Shown: in pieces, positions 12,680-26,243 of the stretch
How the letters are laid out: every line of letters starts with the position of its first letter
How positions within the stretch are numbered: position 1 is the first letter of the stretch
The notes under the pieces: model-generated
The model's input: only the letters and a program-made list of their open reading frames with translations
Database searches by the model: none
What the model was told of the DNA's origin: nothing
Assembly (NCBI GenBank): GCA_011009095.1
Contig: VTPC01090033.1
Location: 470,587 to 534,586, forward strand
Reading direction: 5' to 3'
Length of the DNA: 64,000 nt
From: Ignelater luminosus
Taxonomy: Eukaryota > Arthropoda > Insecta > Coleoptera > Elateridae
Program-made: the position numbers and the translations under genes

Positions 12680-13165
12680 CCCTTTTAATCCGTGTGGATG
12701 CTTGCTCTGTCCCGAAGTCGGCCGACTTCACGCCTCATTGAATTGCCATTTAAGTCTAGGGATATGGGACCATATTACAGAAATTCCACCTTTACAGAAA
12801 AAAAGGTGTCATGTATTAGTTTCTTACCAAGTAGACGCGTTACTGAAAACCTACAGGAGCGAGAGGGGTTTGCCAGCGGCGTATCCTGGTCTTTGGTGAC
12901 TGTTATTTTCGGTGCACTGCCGGGATCATGGTGATCTGTAACAAGTGCTTATCGTACTGAGATGCCATCCAACGGAATGTCGGACGACCAGGTGGAACAA
13001 CCACCGTCATAGCATTCACCTCCCCGGAGACCGCTCCTCCGTAGGATTTACGTGCAGGGGCCTGCAGGAGTTTGAGCCCGAACCACTGGTAGGACTCATT
13101 GTCCTCCAGGTCGAGGCAGACAACACGGCCACGCCGAACGTGCGTCCCCAAGCACATAGCTAGCT
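12680..13165 (-). other. GC-rich block with coding-like minus-strand frame, probably a mobile-element remnant
   Basis: An abrupt island of much higher GC in AT-rich DNA. On the minus strand, 13157-12903 is an open frame of 84 codons with mostly G or C in third positions. It contains DLEDNESYQWFGLKLLQAP, then KSYGGAVSGEVNAMTVVVPP and GRPTFRWMASQYDKHLLQI. After its stop further open pieces follow in the same direction. The composition and codon choice look like real protein coding, but I do not recognise the family. A fragment of a retrotransposon or other mobile ORF is the best guess; horizontally acquired or misassembled DNA is possible since an assembly gap lies only 480 bp away. Confidence 0.4.
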
Positions 13166-13645
13166 ATTGCGGTTAATTCAGCGGTTGTACTAGTGATTTT
13201 TCTACACCCAGTAACAACCCTTTAAGCAAGAGTTAAAAGATCATGCCGGACACGAAATAATCATATTAAAGTGTATTTTTCAGATTATTCAAATGTTAAT
13301 GAACTTGATTGCATGCCCCCTAAAACATTTAATGTAACATTTTTTAGCAGTTTCGCACTCTCCGGCACACCACCAATGCTGTTATTCTGCAGTGTTTCAG
13401 AAAGCATTGCAGCACTCGTAGTTCAGCAGCTATTTTATTCTCTTGTCGTCTTATTTGGAGTTTTAGACTATCTTATTCTATTGACGACTTTAATCTATTC
13501 TCCAGTTTAATAGATCTTTATCGTGATTGTGATGATACGAAGTGTTATTACGATAAGTTCTTAATTTCTTTTTAAGTTTCGTTTTTTTTTCAACCATCTC
13601 CAAGGTGTGGGGTGTGAAATTTATCAGAAATACTGTCTGTGAAAC

Positions 13646-14045
13646 NNNNNNNNNNNNNNNNNNNNNNNNNNNNNNNNNNNNNNNNNNNNNNNNNNNNNNN
13701 NNNNNNNNNNNNNNNNNNNNNNNNNNNNNNNNNNNNNNNNNNNNNNNNNNNNNNNNNNNNNNNNNNNNNNNNNNNNNNNNNNNNNNNNNNNNNNNNNNNN
13801 NNNNNNNNNNNNNNNNNNNNNNNNNNNNNNNNNNNNNNNNNNNNNNNNNNNNNNNNNNNNNNNNNNNNNNNNNNNNNNNNNNNNNNNNNNNNNNNNNNNN
13901 NNNNNNNNNNNNNNNNNNNNNNNNNNNNNNNNNNNNNNNNNNNNNNNNNNNNNNNNNNNNNNNNNNNNNNNNNNNNNNNNNNNNNNNNNNNNNNNNNNNN
14001 NNNNNNNNNNNNNNNNNNNNNNNNNNNNNNNNNNNNNNNNNNNNN
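13646..14045. other. Assembly gap (400 N)
   Basis: A block of exactly 400 unknown bases. Open frames that run through it are meaningless. Confidence 1.
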
Positions 14046-15183
14046 CATGTTTGTGAACGGAGCTAGAAACACTGATAGCATTAAATTCACGAATGATTGA
14101 AACCCAATTTCTAGTCGGGATAGTAATCAAGAGTAAACAAGATTGTAGTTCCAGTTTTTCGAAACACAAAAGTTATTCAAAAGTCGATTAGACTGAATTC
14201 AAAACAACCCTAAACCAATCAGCTTTGTAAAACATTAAATTCTGATGTTTCAGAGGTTCACCTGGAAATGTTTTTAAAACTTTTGTTTTCTTCAAAAGTA
14301 ATAAACAGTGAGAAGACATTGCTCTTGAAAAAGTTATCTTTCTTACTGTATTGGTTATTAGATGAATCTTCTATTTATTTATTGCCCCCATATTACAGTA
14401 ATCCGTGGTTGTCCATAATCATTTTAAAATATAGTTATAAAGTACAATGCAATAATATGTAGGTTGGATTTGCTTTGCCTACCTACTAAAATTAATGTTG
14501 ATACTCTGGTGTCTAACGAAAGGAAAACATTTTGTATGGACTGTCTCAATTACCTTAAAAGACGTGTTTGCTAAAAATAAAAACGCTGGCAGTATTTAAT
14601 CATTGTGGTCAACGATAAGTAGTTCACTGAAGAGATCCCTCGATACATTTAGTAGAAGAACAAAAAATTTTTGGAAGTATCTGAAATAAGAAAACATTAC
14701 ACCATTACTGCTGCTGCTGATCCAAAATGCTAATATTTATCATTAATGCATTTATAAGATTGCCGTAATCTGAAAATTAGAATAGAATGGAAAGACTTAC
14801 ATTCCTATGATATTCAGATATTGAGATTGCAAATACTGTGTTGAATGTAAAATGCCAAATATGGTTAATTGTTAAAAACCTGATTCCCATATTTATAATT
14901 TGGATATATCTAAGTAGTGTTTTTGTGAAGTCTCCTACTTGTGACACATCTAAATTTGTGTGCTATGGCTATGGGCAATGATTTCTATTAATCTTATTTA
15001 AGTTTATCAGATTACATAATTGAAATCTGAAAATGTTAATCACTCTGATCTCTGCACAGTTTGTGGTGTTTACTTAATTTTATTCATTTCTTCTAGAAGT
15101 AATGCATCTTAATTCTATTCAACTGCATTGTGTTTTCGTTTTTTTAAAATCTGTTTATTTACAGTCTAAAACTCCTAATCATA
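14046..15183. other. No gene seen
   Basis: AT-rich DNA with only short chance frames. Confidence 0.35.
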
Positions 15184-15186
15184 AGT

Positions 15187-15540
15187 ATGCAGGGTGGCCC
15201 GTCTTACGCAATTATTCAGGAAATATTAAGCTATCTGGGCGAAAGTATTTTGGTATAATTCGACTCGACTGGTAGATTTCAAAACTGAAATTAGAACAAC
15301 CTGTCAAACTGGAAATTCCGTAGCATTCCCAATAAGAAAGTATTAAGATACCATGGGTCTAACCTCTAATATCGATAATAACGAAATTTGAAAAGAAGAG
15401 TCGATGTCGTTCAGGTTTGACAAGTTGTTCTAAAAAATGTTCTAATTTCAGTTTTGCAGTCTAGATCCGAATTATCTGATAGCTTTTACTAGTTCCCAAA
15501 TAATCGAGTGTAGACCGTTAAATGGGACGGATTCCGTTTT
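15187..15540. repeat. Imperfect foldback repeat with CAGGG-type end
   Basis: The left part (from CAGGGTGGCCCGTC at about 15190 to about 15320) is roughly the reverse complement of 15405-15537. The best-matching core is CAAAACTGAAATTAGAAC at 15281-15298 against its complement near 15441-15460, followed by a CTGTCAAAC / GTTTGACA pair. A shorter diverged copy of the right end lies at about 15690-15755. This is the architecture of an old MITE; no target duplication could be fixed. Confidence 0.5.
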
Positions 15541-15768
15541 TTTGCTAATTCTATTATTATCGCTTTCAAACTTCTTTTATGGAACATTATACGAGATATC
15601 AATCGAAGTAATAGAAAAGTAAGTTACATTTAAAGAATGAAAGTTGACATCCGTTTTCGGTTTAACAGACATTCTGAGGAATTTCAACCTGATAGCTGTA
15701 ACATTTCGCGAATAATCGGTGTATTTAGACTTGTTAAACGGAACACCATACTCAAATGAATCAGTATA

Positions 15769-16195
15769 CAGGGTTTTTCAGAACAACTACAAACTAACTT
15801 GTAGGATCGATTTTTCACGACAGACATCATTTCATAATGGGTTATTATGCTAAAGCCTACTCGTTTCGCGTAATTCAACTGCTTGGTTTTGAATTTTATC
15901 AACTTTGCAAATTCCTTTCTTGCAGGAAGTTATAAACTCTAATATAAATAGACAGCATCGAAGAAAGAAAACTTTTCGTTGATTTTTATTAAATTAAACC
16001 AAGCTCGCTTTTTATTATTTTGTTCAGAAAGAAGTAAACTTAGGGAGGATTGTTAGAACTTGAAAATAAACAGTTGAATAACGTTGAAAACAGTAACGTT
16101 AGCGCTCTATAACGAGGAAAAAAATGGCAATATACAGGATGTTTTTCAGTTTAATTCTGGAATACCCTGTATTATTGAAAACTATTTTAAGTACG
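15769..16195. repeat. Cluster of short CAGGGT-ended repeat fragments
   Basis: TACAGGGTTTTTCAG at about 15773 and a mini-palindrome at 16133-16192 (TACAGGATGTTTTTCAG at left, CTGGAATACCCTGTA at right) share the end type seen at 224 and 53818. They are probably remnants of one interspersed family. Confidence 0.4.
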
Positions 16196-19100
16196 TAGCA
16201 ACTGCTTCTGTACAACTTTTTTGAATTAGAAGTTTTGATTTTTTTTCAAATAACAGTTGTATTGCCCAAAATGTATTTTTTGCTTAATTTTAAATACCAG
16301 TATTTTTTATATGAAAGGGAGCTTTCTACTTATAGTGTATAGCACGATGTTTTTGGCTAGTGTTTTTAAAAATCCTACATCAGTTTAGCACTGTAAATAT
16401 TTGTAGCTTTAAAATCAAAGGTCTTCGTATGATTTTTTAATTTGTAATAGTAAAGCAAAAAATGTTTAGGAACACAGCCCATAATCGTTTTTCTATTAGC
16501 CGCACTGAATCATATATTATTTTAGACAGCAACTTAACATATTTAGAACACGTTAATTCGATTTGTTTGCAATACCATTTCTTGTAATGTAATGTGTAAA
16601 TAGTACCAAAACCTCACATTTGAATTTTCTCCTTATATGGTACTTACAAAACTAATAATAACAACAATCAATGCTTATTTCTATCTATAATTGACTTGTT
16701 TCACTCAATTAAAAATCAGAGTAAGATGGTTTTTACTTCTGTTTCTATAATTTAATTGATTTAGAAACAAACTATTGTTTACTACTGTTGTACGTACATT
16801 TAAGTAATTGTTATAAAATATCTACAAGAACACGGTACATTTCAAAGCTTTGTAGTTCTCCGAAAGTAAATCATTGATTACAGTAGTTCTTTGTAGTTGT
16901 CTTTCTGAAAACTTTTCCTTAGTGATTTATAGTTTTCTTACTGTTTGTTCTCGCAACTATAATTTGCCTGAAGTTTGCTTTTGTTCTTTTTTTTTCTCTT
17001 AATTCGATTATTTTGTTGCATTTATTTAATGTAATGTTTTATGTGGTAAATCATCCGCACGTTTAGTGAAATACAAATGTACATTTTTCAACATGAATTA
17101 TAACAAAGGGTGGTATTGGAAAATACAAATATAAGCTGGATTGACTGTGGTAAATTTCCCGACCTTCCGTTATGATTGCACTAATAGATAACCCTAACCA
17201 AATACAGACCCATAATTAATCGGACACGCGATTATGAAGGGCTGCCAGAAAATTGTGGAATACCGCTAAAGGGTAGGTACCTTATTGTTTGAACCTTCTT
17301 TAACCTTTCAGCTCTCTTTGTTTCTCTTTCGTCCTTGCATCCTATTAAGAAAACTTTTTTGTACTGTTTCACCCTGGCAGTGTTTAAGCTGAAAATAAAA
17401 ACTAAATAAAAACGCGGAAAAAAATGTTAGTTAAGAGGCTTTGAACTATAATGTATGTGTATAAAAAGATCGCGCTAGAGAATTTACAAGCATATTATTT
17501 AGTTACAAACCGGGGTGTGTAGCAGGTGGTGCGAGGAATAAAAGCCGTGATGAATGGTGCCCGCGGTTCTACGCCGTCTTTTGTGTCATCGTTTGATGAT
17601 ACTTCTCTTCAATTATGACTTTCTCTCTTAGACCTTCGTATTTTCAAGGCATCTAATAAAATTATTTTGACAGGTCCTGTCTATTATATAAATTCTCACT
17701 AATTCGTGATCTTTGGTTATCGCTGTGTATATTAAAAACGTCTTTTTATCTTATTAGTGCCTTTTAATATTCTAAGTCTGTTAATGGAAAACTCTGTGAC
17801 GGTCCTTTGTATTGCTTTAATAACGTTATCGTTAATTAAAAAGACGTGATGGCTATTAATTTGTAAAAATTGTACATATACGCTGATTTTTGTCTGGTTT
17901 TCTATTAGAAATAAAAACATAGTTATAGTTACTTCAGCAAATTGCTTTTCGTGGTTTCCATTTTAAAATTTAATATCGAGCTAAATACATTTGGTTTGAA
18001 ATCCTGGTAATCAATAACATCTTTTGTTAGTTTCAATGCCAATCCATAGTATTTTCATTGATAATACCTTCTCTCTATGACTGTCGATAATTTTTATCGG
18101 AATTTGGAAGACTTTGTTAGAATTTTCTCACCAACTGTACGATTGTCTCGATTCACATCATTTATAATGCTTCTTATTGATCGTATACTATGCTTTAGAT
18201 CTAAGTACTCAATTTAGGAAGCTCCCAAAAAGCTTTTCAAAGTATCTGTCTGATTTTAATAGAACCTTTATTCAGAACCGTTCTATGACTTTTGTACAAA
18301 AATAAAACAGTTAACAGTTCTCATTGCCGATAGTCTAAATAAGAAGTTTTCTTTTATAAGAGTTGTTTATTTGTGTAGATTTTTGATTGACCATGGTGTG
18401 ACACTAAAATCGACAATGGTAGTAGAAGAGTATAGAAGTAACTGTGTAGCCTTTTACAATGTGATTCAAGTCAGGTTTATCCAAATAGTATCTGTTTGAT
18501 GTTTTGGACAAACCAAGTTCTTTTTACATATTTACAATCAGTAAAGACTTTTCAAATTGTTTATATTTTAAAATGTGCTCACGAAAATTAACAATCGTTA
18601 TCTATCACCACGGTGCCCAGGTAATGAAACTACATAGAACTATTTGTTTCTCCATTCCTACTTTAGCTACTATGAACTCTTTGTTTATTCATTTTATTCG
18701 CATAAAATAATACCTATGCTTGATAACTTATCCAATTGAAGTGGTTTCTGAAATCTTAATAATTCTGCAGCTCACCTTAAAATTGCCATGAGAATGTATC
18801 CTTCTTGGGAACTGGCGGATGTATAGCATAAGCTACAAAAACCAAAACCAGACGATACATTCTCTATGATAAGTGGTTCATGGCGAGACAAAGAATAAGA
18901 AATTAGAGTTTTCAGCTTTTAGCCGACACCCGAAGATCAAGAATCGAACATAAGAGAGGCTTTTTTGCCTTATAAGCAGTCAAAAAACAGCACGCCTTAG
19001 AAATCTTGGAGGTTCGCAAGGGTCTAGGTTAAATGAGGGATATTTTTCGAATGAACAAGTCAACATCTTTTCTGCTTGACTCTAGATTTTTGCCCAAAAA

Positions 19101-19609
19101 ACACATCCAATTGATGATTCAATAGCTGCAATTTCTGTAGTTAGTTAAGTTTTCGTACCACATACTAATTGTATTTTTTACTAAGAGTTTATGCTGTGTC
19201 TCTAACGCTATTTTGAAAGGTACCAAATCTATTTCGCATTCTAATAAGGAATTAATTCCAGCAAGATGTGCATCTATCTAAATCTAGATTCTTGTTCTGC
19301 TGCGTCTTGAGTTGTTTCAGATTTGAATGGGACTAGCCTGTTTTCGTTGCCCTTCAGATCGTTGCTGATTGCTTACAGTACTTGTGAGCTGAACTTTTTC
19401 GGGCTTCCAATTTGGTGGGCTGTCTCAAGTTTTTGTTGGAATTATTTGGTGTCTTTCTGTATAGTTAACTTACCTTGAGTTTTGAGCAGTCATTCTAAAT
19501 TTTGGTGTTTAATTATAGTTTAATCATCGATTAGTTGAATTCACTGTTGATTGATTTAAACTGATTCAATATTGAATAGTAATCGATCATTGGAGTGTGG
19601 TATTGTGTG
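16196..19609. other. Unassigned DNA with two GC-richer patches
   Basis: No exon supported. Patches at about 17205-17290 and 17505-17595 are less AT-rich and contain AATAAAAGCC and TAATTAATCG type motifs, compatible with conserved regulatory DNA, but this cannot be judged from a single sequence. Confidence 0.3.
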
Positions 19610-19617
19610 CTATGTAC

Positions 19618-20075
19618 CAGAGCTGGGTAAGTACATCACAAATGTACTTAAGTACAAAGTACAAGTACTAAGTACTTTAAAAAAGAAAAGTATTTAAATA
19701 CAAAAGTACTTAAATACAGATAAAATGTACTTATTTCCTAACTTATAAGTACTTTTCCAAGTACTTTTCCAAGTACTTTTTTAAATTTATTTTCTCTTTG
19801 TTACGTAAGCAGTATAAAAATTATAATAAAAAAACATATGATGAATGTCTTTATCCTAACCACAATATAAATTTTTAGTTAGTTTATATTCTTTGGTTTT
19901 ATCTTCATAATGAAAAATAAAATATAAAAAACTTTTCCCAATGTAAAATTCAATTTAAAAAACAAAAGAAATGGAACTAGGCTCATCAGCATATACTTTC
20001 ATAAGGAATTTTCCTAAACCTAAGGATTTATTTATGGTTTTTCAAGTACATTTGTGATGTACTTACCCAGCTCTG
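19618..20075. mobile_element. Non-autonomous hAT-type element, 458 bp
   Basis: The ends are inverted repeats of about 32 bp starting CAGAGCTGGGTAAGTACATC, perfect on the two sides. They are flanked by an identical 8-bp target duplication, CTATGTAC, at 19610-19617 and 20076-20083. An 8-bp duplication with CAG-type ends is the mark of hAT elements. The inner sequence repeats AAGTACTT-like subterminal motifs and has no transposase, so it must be mobilised in trans. Confidence 0.92.
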
Positions 20076-20083
20076 CTATGTAC

Positions 20084-23000
20084 CTATAATCAGCAACTAC
20101 ACTCCAGTAGCTTTTCTCTAGTGATAAACCGTTCTGCTGGTGCTTTTTGATAAAAATTAAACATCTGAATGCAGAATCTTTCACCTGTTTAATAAAGTGA
20201 ACGATTGCTTTACTCAACTCGATCTTTCTAATTCGATAAAGTATTACACACTCACTCACGAAAGTTAACATCCCCCCGCCCCTAAATCGTGGTTAAACCC
20301 AGAAACGGCAAAGTGCGCGCTACTTTCTCTGATTAAGCCAACTCTTCACTTGATACAAAACAAACTAGTTGAAACAAGTAAAAATCTGTACTGTGAGAGT
20401 TACAAAAGAAAACAATAATTATACCATTGGCTAGTTATTTTTACTTTGAATTACTTGATGATCATGATGACCGAATAAAAATTATTTTATTTCTTGACTA
20501 AAATATAAATTTCTCTTTTTGTGTTCAATTTGATTTAAAGGGACGTACGTTAACTTTCCTAAGTGACTGTATGTATACTTATACAAGTTGAAATTAAAAC
20601 GATTAAAACAATGCAGAGGCGTTATGCACGTAGGTATTGTATAGCAACTTAAAAAAAATGTTGGCAAAAAATAATTATCTCCAGCACACAAAGACCAATA
20701 AATAAAGATCATAAAATCAATAAAAAAATGATATGCTAGATTTTCCCAATCAAACTTAATAATATTTATAATTTACAAAGTGCTTTTGTTTAACCGCCGA
20801 AAGTTTTGATTTGTGAAGGAACATAAATTACCAAAGGTGCTCAAGGTTATTAAGAATATTTAACATGCAACTTTATCAACCTTGCAGAAAACGTTTTGAT
20901 CAAGTTTTAATATCCGTATAAAAATCATAAAGACACTTTACTATTTCTGACACATTTTTTGTAATATCCTATAAACATAATTTATTGTTTTTAGCATTAT
21001 TAATCTATGAAATCTAATACAAATAATTTTAAAACAAAACTGAAAAGTATCTAAATAAAACTTAACATTTATCCCCATCAGAAAGTATAAGTTTTTCTTT
21101 TTCATTTTCTAACTGCGTATGATTTCCTAACTTGAAGAAAACGCATGAATAATAAAAACGACCGTGGGGTGGGTTACAGCAGGAAAGCGCTGGGTTAATG
21201 ACACCAACTTCTGTGTTCATACTCAATGAAAGTAAATTTGGATAAAAGGCGAGGTTACGTAATTCAATATTATTTATGAAGGTCGTTTGATGCAAAATGA
21301 ATAAATACGGCATTAGATGACATCGTGTTTGGCTCAAAAAGAATTAAATGTCCAATTATTTGCTTTATTTTTTTTAGATTTGATTCGACACTGTTATGTA
21401 TACTAGATGTAAAAGCTCGAATATGAAATGTACTTTAAAGAAACTATGACAACTATGTAAAATAGGATGCTTCCGAGATAACATACATAACATAACATAA
21501 GTAAAAAGGATGTACTGAAAACTTGAAGTACGTATCACTATTGAAATCTCGAAATGGTATAAAATATACAAAATAGATAAAGAAGCAGCTCTTGTCTTTT
21601 AAGTCGAATACCAAACTAGGTTTTTTGAATTTTTATGTAATATTGAAATCTTTTTAATCGTCTGAAGGCTTTCTCAATGTATCTTTCACGTAAAGTTTTA
21701 ATTAAAGTGAATGAGTTTGAGGTTCAAAATTAAAAAGTGTGTAGTATAAAAAGTATAAAAAGAAAATAAGTTACAATATATATTATAACTGTATGAAAAC
21801 CATGCAATTAAGTCAAAGTTTCCAACAATACAACTTCGAACAGATCGCTTTGCAAGATACAAACAATAATAGCAAAATCAGAATTAGAAACTATACATTG
21901 ATTAATATGGAAACACTTGATAATTTATGGAAACAAATTCAGATTTCATCGGAATAAGAACGTTTGTAAAAGAAAGAACAAGGGAAAAATGACATGTTAA
22001 AAATTGAATTTGGCTAGAGGTATTTTAATTGGAAGATTTCGTAAGACAGTATATCTGTAATTCAGAAAGAACAAAGAGGCAAATGAATAGTTTATCATCA
22101 TAGCTCAATGTTTTCTATTTGGTATACATACCAAGCTGATTTTCTTTAAACAGATACATATTGTATTTAATTGCTCGCTACATATCTGGAGTAGCAAGAT
22201 TTGTCAGATTTCTAAAAATAAAGTATATCCCAAAAAAGAACTGGGAAGTATAGAGTCAAACTGTTTTTGTATGTTTATATTTTAACTAGGTTTTACTTCA
22301 ATGTAATCAAAGTTACAATTGCCACTATTAAGAAAATGCTTTATAACTTTCCTCTTAATAGCCCCCATTAGACTCCTTACAGTAACATCACTCACCCTGT
22401 CTCTTGGAATCTTTAATTTCGTATGAAATTCTTCTTCTGCTCTTATTACTATATTGCCTTTTAAGCTTCTTTTTACTATAATCCACTAAATCTCTATTGA
22501 ACGAAGTCTTGAGCAGTTGGGGAATAAGCAATTCATATCAAACATACCTCATTGGTTTCATATGATATGACAACCCTTCTGTCATAATGGGTACTTGCTA
22601 AATCAGGTTAGAAAGTTATTCTGGAATTATGTTCCTTAAAACATTAAAAAGTACCCATCAAAATTCCGTAAAAGAGTCTTTGCGCTCCAGTTGTGGCTAT
22701 TTTATCTTCTATATCATTTTTATTTAGCATTTAAATACCTTCGAATATTTATAAATTATTAACCTTTTAGTTTTTTGTAATTTGAATAGGAAGTTTTGCA
22801 ACGTTGCGCCATTTTTCTAACAAATATGGATGGATTAACTAAATTGCACTTGTTACCTTTTTCTCGAATTCTTTATCCATAGCACCTCTAGGCCTATACT
22901 TTGCTTATTTTGAAAATAGGTACATATATCAAACTAAGAAAAACTCCCGCATTTGAAACATTTAGATTTTTTCTTCTCTAACTCGAAAATCATAGGGGAG

Positions 23001-23405
23001 GGGTAGTGGTGAAATTTAAACTTTATTGTACTCGCCCTCGTCAATCTATAGTAACGTTTTGTTATTTGAACACGAAAGTAGTGGCAGCACTTTGAAGAAA
23101 ATGAGAAATTTGGAATTGTTGCTTATACTGCTCTAAACGAAGCAAAAAGGCCCTAACACTGAAAATCATAGTTTTGAGATTGTGAATGATACGTGTTTGC
23201 CATTTTTCACATTTGTATAGGATAGTGCATTTTAAAAATTGGTCTGTATCACTTAAATATTTTCAAAATTAGGGCTTTCTTGATCACCATACTAATAGAT
23301 TTCAGTACAACGAATTTATTTATTTTTCGCTTTGGAGCCTTTTTTTGCTTTGCAGGGCAGTATAATAAAAAAAAGTCTTCAAAATCTTCAAATTTCGTTT
23401 TCATC
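20084..23405. other. Unassigned AT-rich DNA
   Basis: No exon supported; only short chance frames of 65-91 codons without motifs. Confidence 0.35.

Positions 23406-23445
<40 letters not shown>
23406..23445. repeat. (AAT)n microsatellite, 13 units
   Basis: About 40 bases of uninterrupted AAT repeats. Confidence 0.97.
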
Positions 23446-26180
23446 GCCGAGATGCTCCATGAATACTTACACATCAAAAATAGGACACACTAATGTATAT
23501 TTTAGTTGGAGGAAAATTAAAGATTTTAAGGTTTGATATGTTACTAAAAATTTATGACTTTTGAAATCGTTCTTTGTCTTTTAATTATTGTTAGTAGAAA
23601 CTAGTTGGAACGAAGGCCAAGTTCAAGTTCAGTTATTATAATGAGAATGAGATATTAATTTATCCAGATGAATTAGAAGGTCAGAATTACGCGCATTTCA
23701 ATTAAGTTTGTTTTAGAATTAAGTTAATATAAATTTTTTACATCATGATTTATTAATTTATTACAAACCATGCAACTACTATAATAATATTACGAATGTT
23801 AATTAATAAACATAGGTATGCAATTAAGAAAAAAAAGAAAGAATTTTCAAAAAATGTACATAGAATGGTAGATCTTTCTAAAATAATTTACTTGGACAAA
23901 AATTCGTCCAGTTGGTTTTAAATTCGCGATGGTTAAATAATAAGTAGTCACATTCACTTTTGATTAAAACTATCTCCTATGTAATGAACACTTCTAGTAA
24001 AATTTATTACGAACGGGAAGTACATGTGTCGATTGAAACCAATGTTACTTCCGCACAAGTTCACGCAAGCAAGCTGATAATGAATGCACTTGTTCAACCT
24101 CTAATTTACATTCGTATTTGTTTTCTCGAAGTTAATAATTTATTTTAAATAAGGCGAGACACATTGCATTTTGTTTAATTATAAACCACAACTTGATAAT
24201 AGTATAAATATTGCAGCTGCTTGTTTGCTGCACAGATTACCAACTTTCTTATCTAATCTTGTTATTGTACCAGTTTATTTATGTAAAATACTAGATACAA
24301 ATGCAACATATTTTCAAGACTACATAATCATGAAGTTTGCGTTATTTTTGCAAACAATTCGGCCCCGAATCTCTTATTTTAACTGTCCCCGATAAAACCT
24401 CAGAATGTGAATTGTAAATTAAAAGCAGTTCATAGTTTGGTCAACAGCACTAAACTACGTTATTCCTGTGTACACTCAAAACAGTGCTGAGCTCTTGCAT
24501 AACTTTAGTTTATGTTGAGAATTATTCCTGTTATCTCGTGGACCGAACGGTTGTGGTTGTATAAATAAATATGAACTTGAAATTCTCAACTTGAAAACGA
24601 TTTGCAAATACGAGAACCCCTGGACGCTCCTCTTCTCTACTACTGCTAGTAAATAAAATAAATTTACGTTTGCCTTGAGGAAAATTCTATGCGTGCGTTG
24701 TGTATAAATAGGTTTCATAGTGTTGTGTTGTAAAAAAATCGAATGCGATGTCGTTCTATAAACCTACATTATTATTAGTGTTTTATATTTTTTTCCCACA
24801 CGCGTACGCTTCAAAATAAATATCTATCGCCAGTAACTTCTTAAACGCAGTAGTATTATTTCCTGTGTTTTTTGTTGGTTAAGTAATTTTTTCCAACCAT
24901 AATTGTTTTATATGTGTCGATTGTTTTTCTTGTGCAAAGTAAGTAATATAAACAAAACTTAATTATAATTTTCAAAGAGATTACTTGATGATGAATATCT
25001 TGTTTTGGTCAAGAGTGGGTTAAATTGAAGAAATACTACAGAACTACAAGAATTAGTTGATTCAATCAACGTTTTATCTTTTAGTAACAAAAAAAAGGAA
25101 AGCTATTCCTTATGACTGTATGAAATGTGGTGCGGATCTATCAGATCATTTACAAAAATACTTAGACAGATGACAACTGTTACTGTTAAACCCTTTCTAA
25201 TACTTTATTCTAACTATGTAATTATCTGTAAACAAATGTCCCAAGATGGAGTATTGTTTGTGTTCTCTACAACAATGAGCTGAAGTCGCGTTGATGCTCC
25301 AAAATTCAGTGACAAAAAGAGCCTTGGCCATAAGGAAAGGATCTTTCAGATTTTATGACTGAAATTAACCTTTAAGCTCTGATTACTAGATAAACAAAAG
25401 AAAGAGTTTTCTGTCTCCAGGATATCCTCATCCTCTTTACGGATTACAATACGGTTGACTACCTTGAACCTACCTTGTGTTATATCCTATTATCTGAAAG
25501 AGAGTAGACTTTTACCATAACAAAAATTTAAACGCACAACTCTGTTTATGAAAACAAGGTTAAATTTAAGTATTCAGCAGATAACTTTAAAATAAAAGTG
25601 AAAAGAAAATAATACCTGTAAGGTGTCCAACAATAACAACGGTGAGCATGAAAAAGAAAATAAGAATCTTAAGTTGCTATTCGCGATCGTCACAAGATGG
25701 GCGACATCTGGTGTCAAAATTGGCAATATCATTTCCTTCTTTTCCCTATCAACATTTAAAGGGAGATTCACAATCGAAGTTAATAAATACGGTAAACACG
25801 AACGTTAATAAAGACGCAAATGAGAATACTATAAAAGAGACCTGTTATGAACTTACCGTTCTGTTGTATTTTTCCCGAATTCGAGTATCAGGTTTGAGTG
25901 AAATCGACGAATAGGATTGTGTATTTAATATCGGTTTATCAATTTACCCCATTGGTTTCGTTTGATAAACTTTTGTGTTAGGCACAAACAAATATAAAAC
26001 TCATTCTACCTCTTACGTGCTTGAAGACTGCTATGGATGATTAAGCCTTCGTTACTAAAATAAATCGATCGGTTTTTCAAATACAAAAGCGGCACTAATT
26101 CCACCACGGAATGCATCTGCATTCTAAACCATACTTTGATTCAACCCACAATTAAATTTTTTTACGACACATTTATTTAA
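23446..26180. other. Unassigned AT-rich DNA
   Basis: No exon supported on either strand. Confidence 0.35.
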
Positions 26181-26243
26181 TTAAAACTCGTCCGCCGTGG
26201 CTTCCTCGAAGGGAACGTCTGCAACCACCCTCGTGCTTGGTTG
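26181..26243 (-). CDS. Possible short terminal exon (weak candidate)
   Basis: A small GC-rich island in AT-rich DNA. On the minus strand, after a TAG that could be a splice acceptor (26244-26246, preceded by a TTCATTTCTTCTATAAG tract), 20 codons read QPSTRVVADVPFEEATADEF and then stop. An AATAAA follows almost at once (plus 26173-26178). Codons are mostly G/C-ending. This could be an alternative last exon of the same minus-strand gene as 27160-27289, or chance. The plus strand also has a short open frame here, so the call is weak. Confidence 0.2.
   Translation of the reverse strand, partial: QPSTRVVADVPFEEATADEF

Noticed and set aside
13590-14169. Open frames of 153-181 codons across the gap
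   Set aside because: They are open only because the 400 N cannot contain stops.
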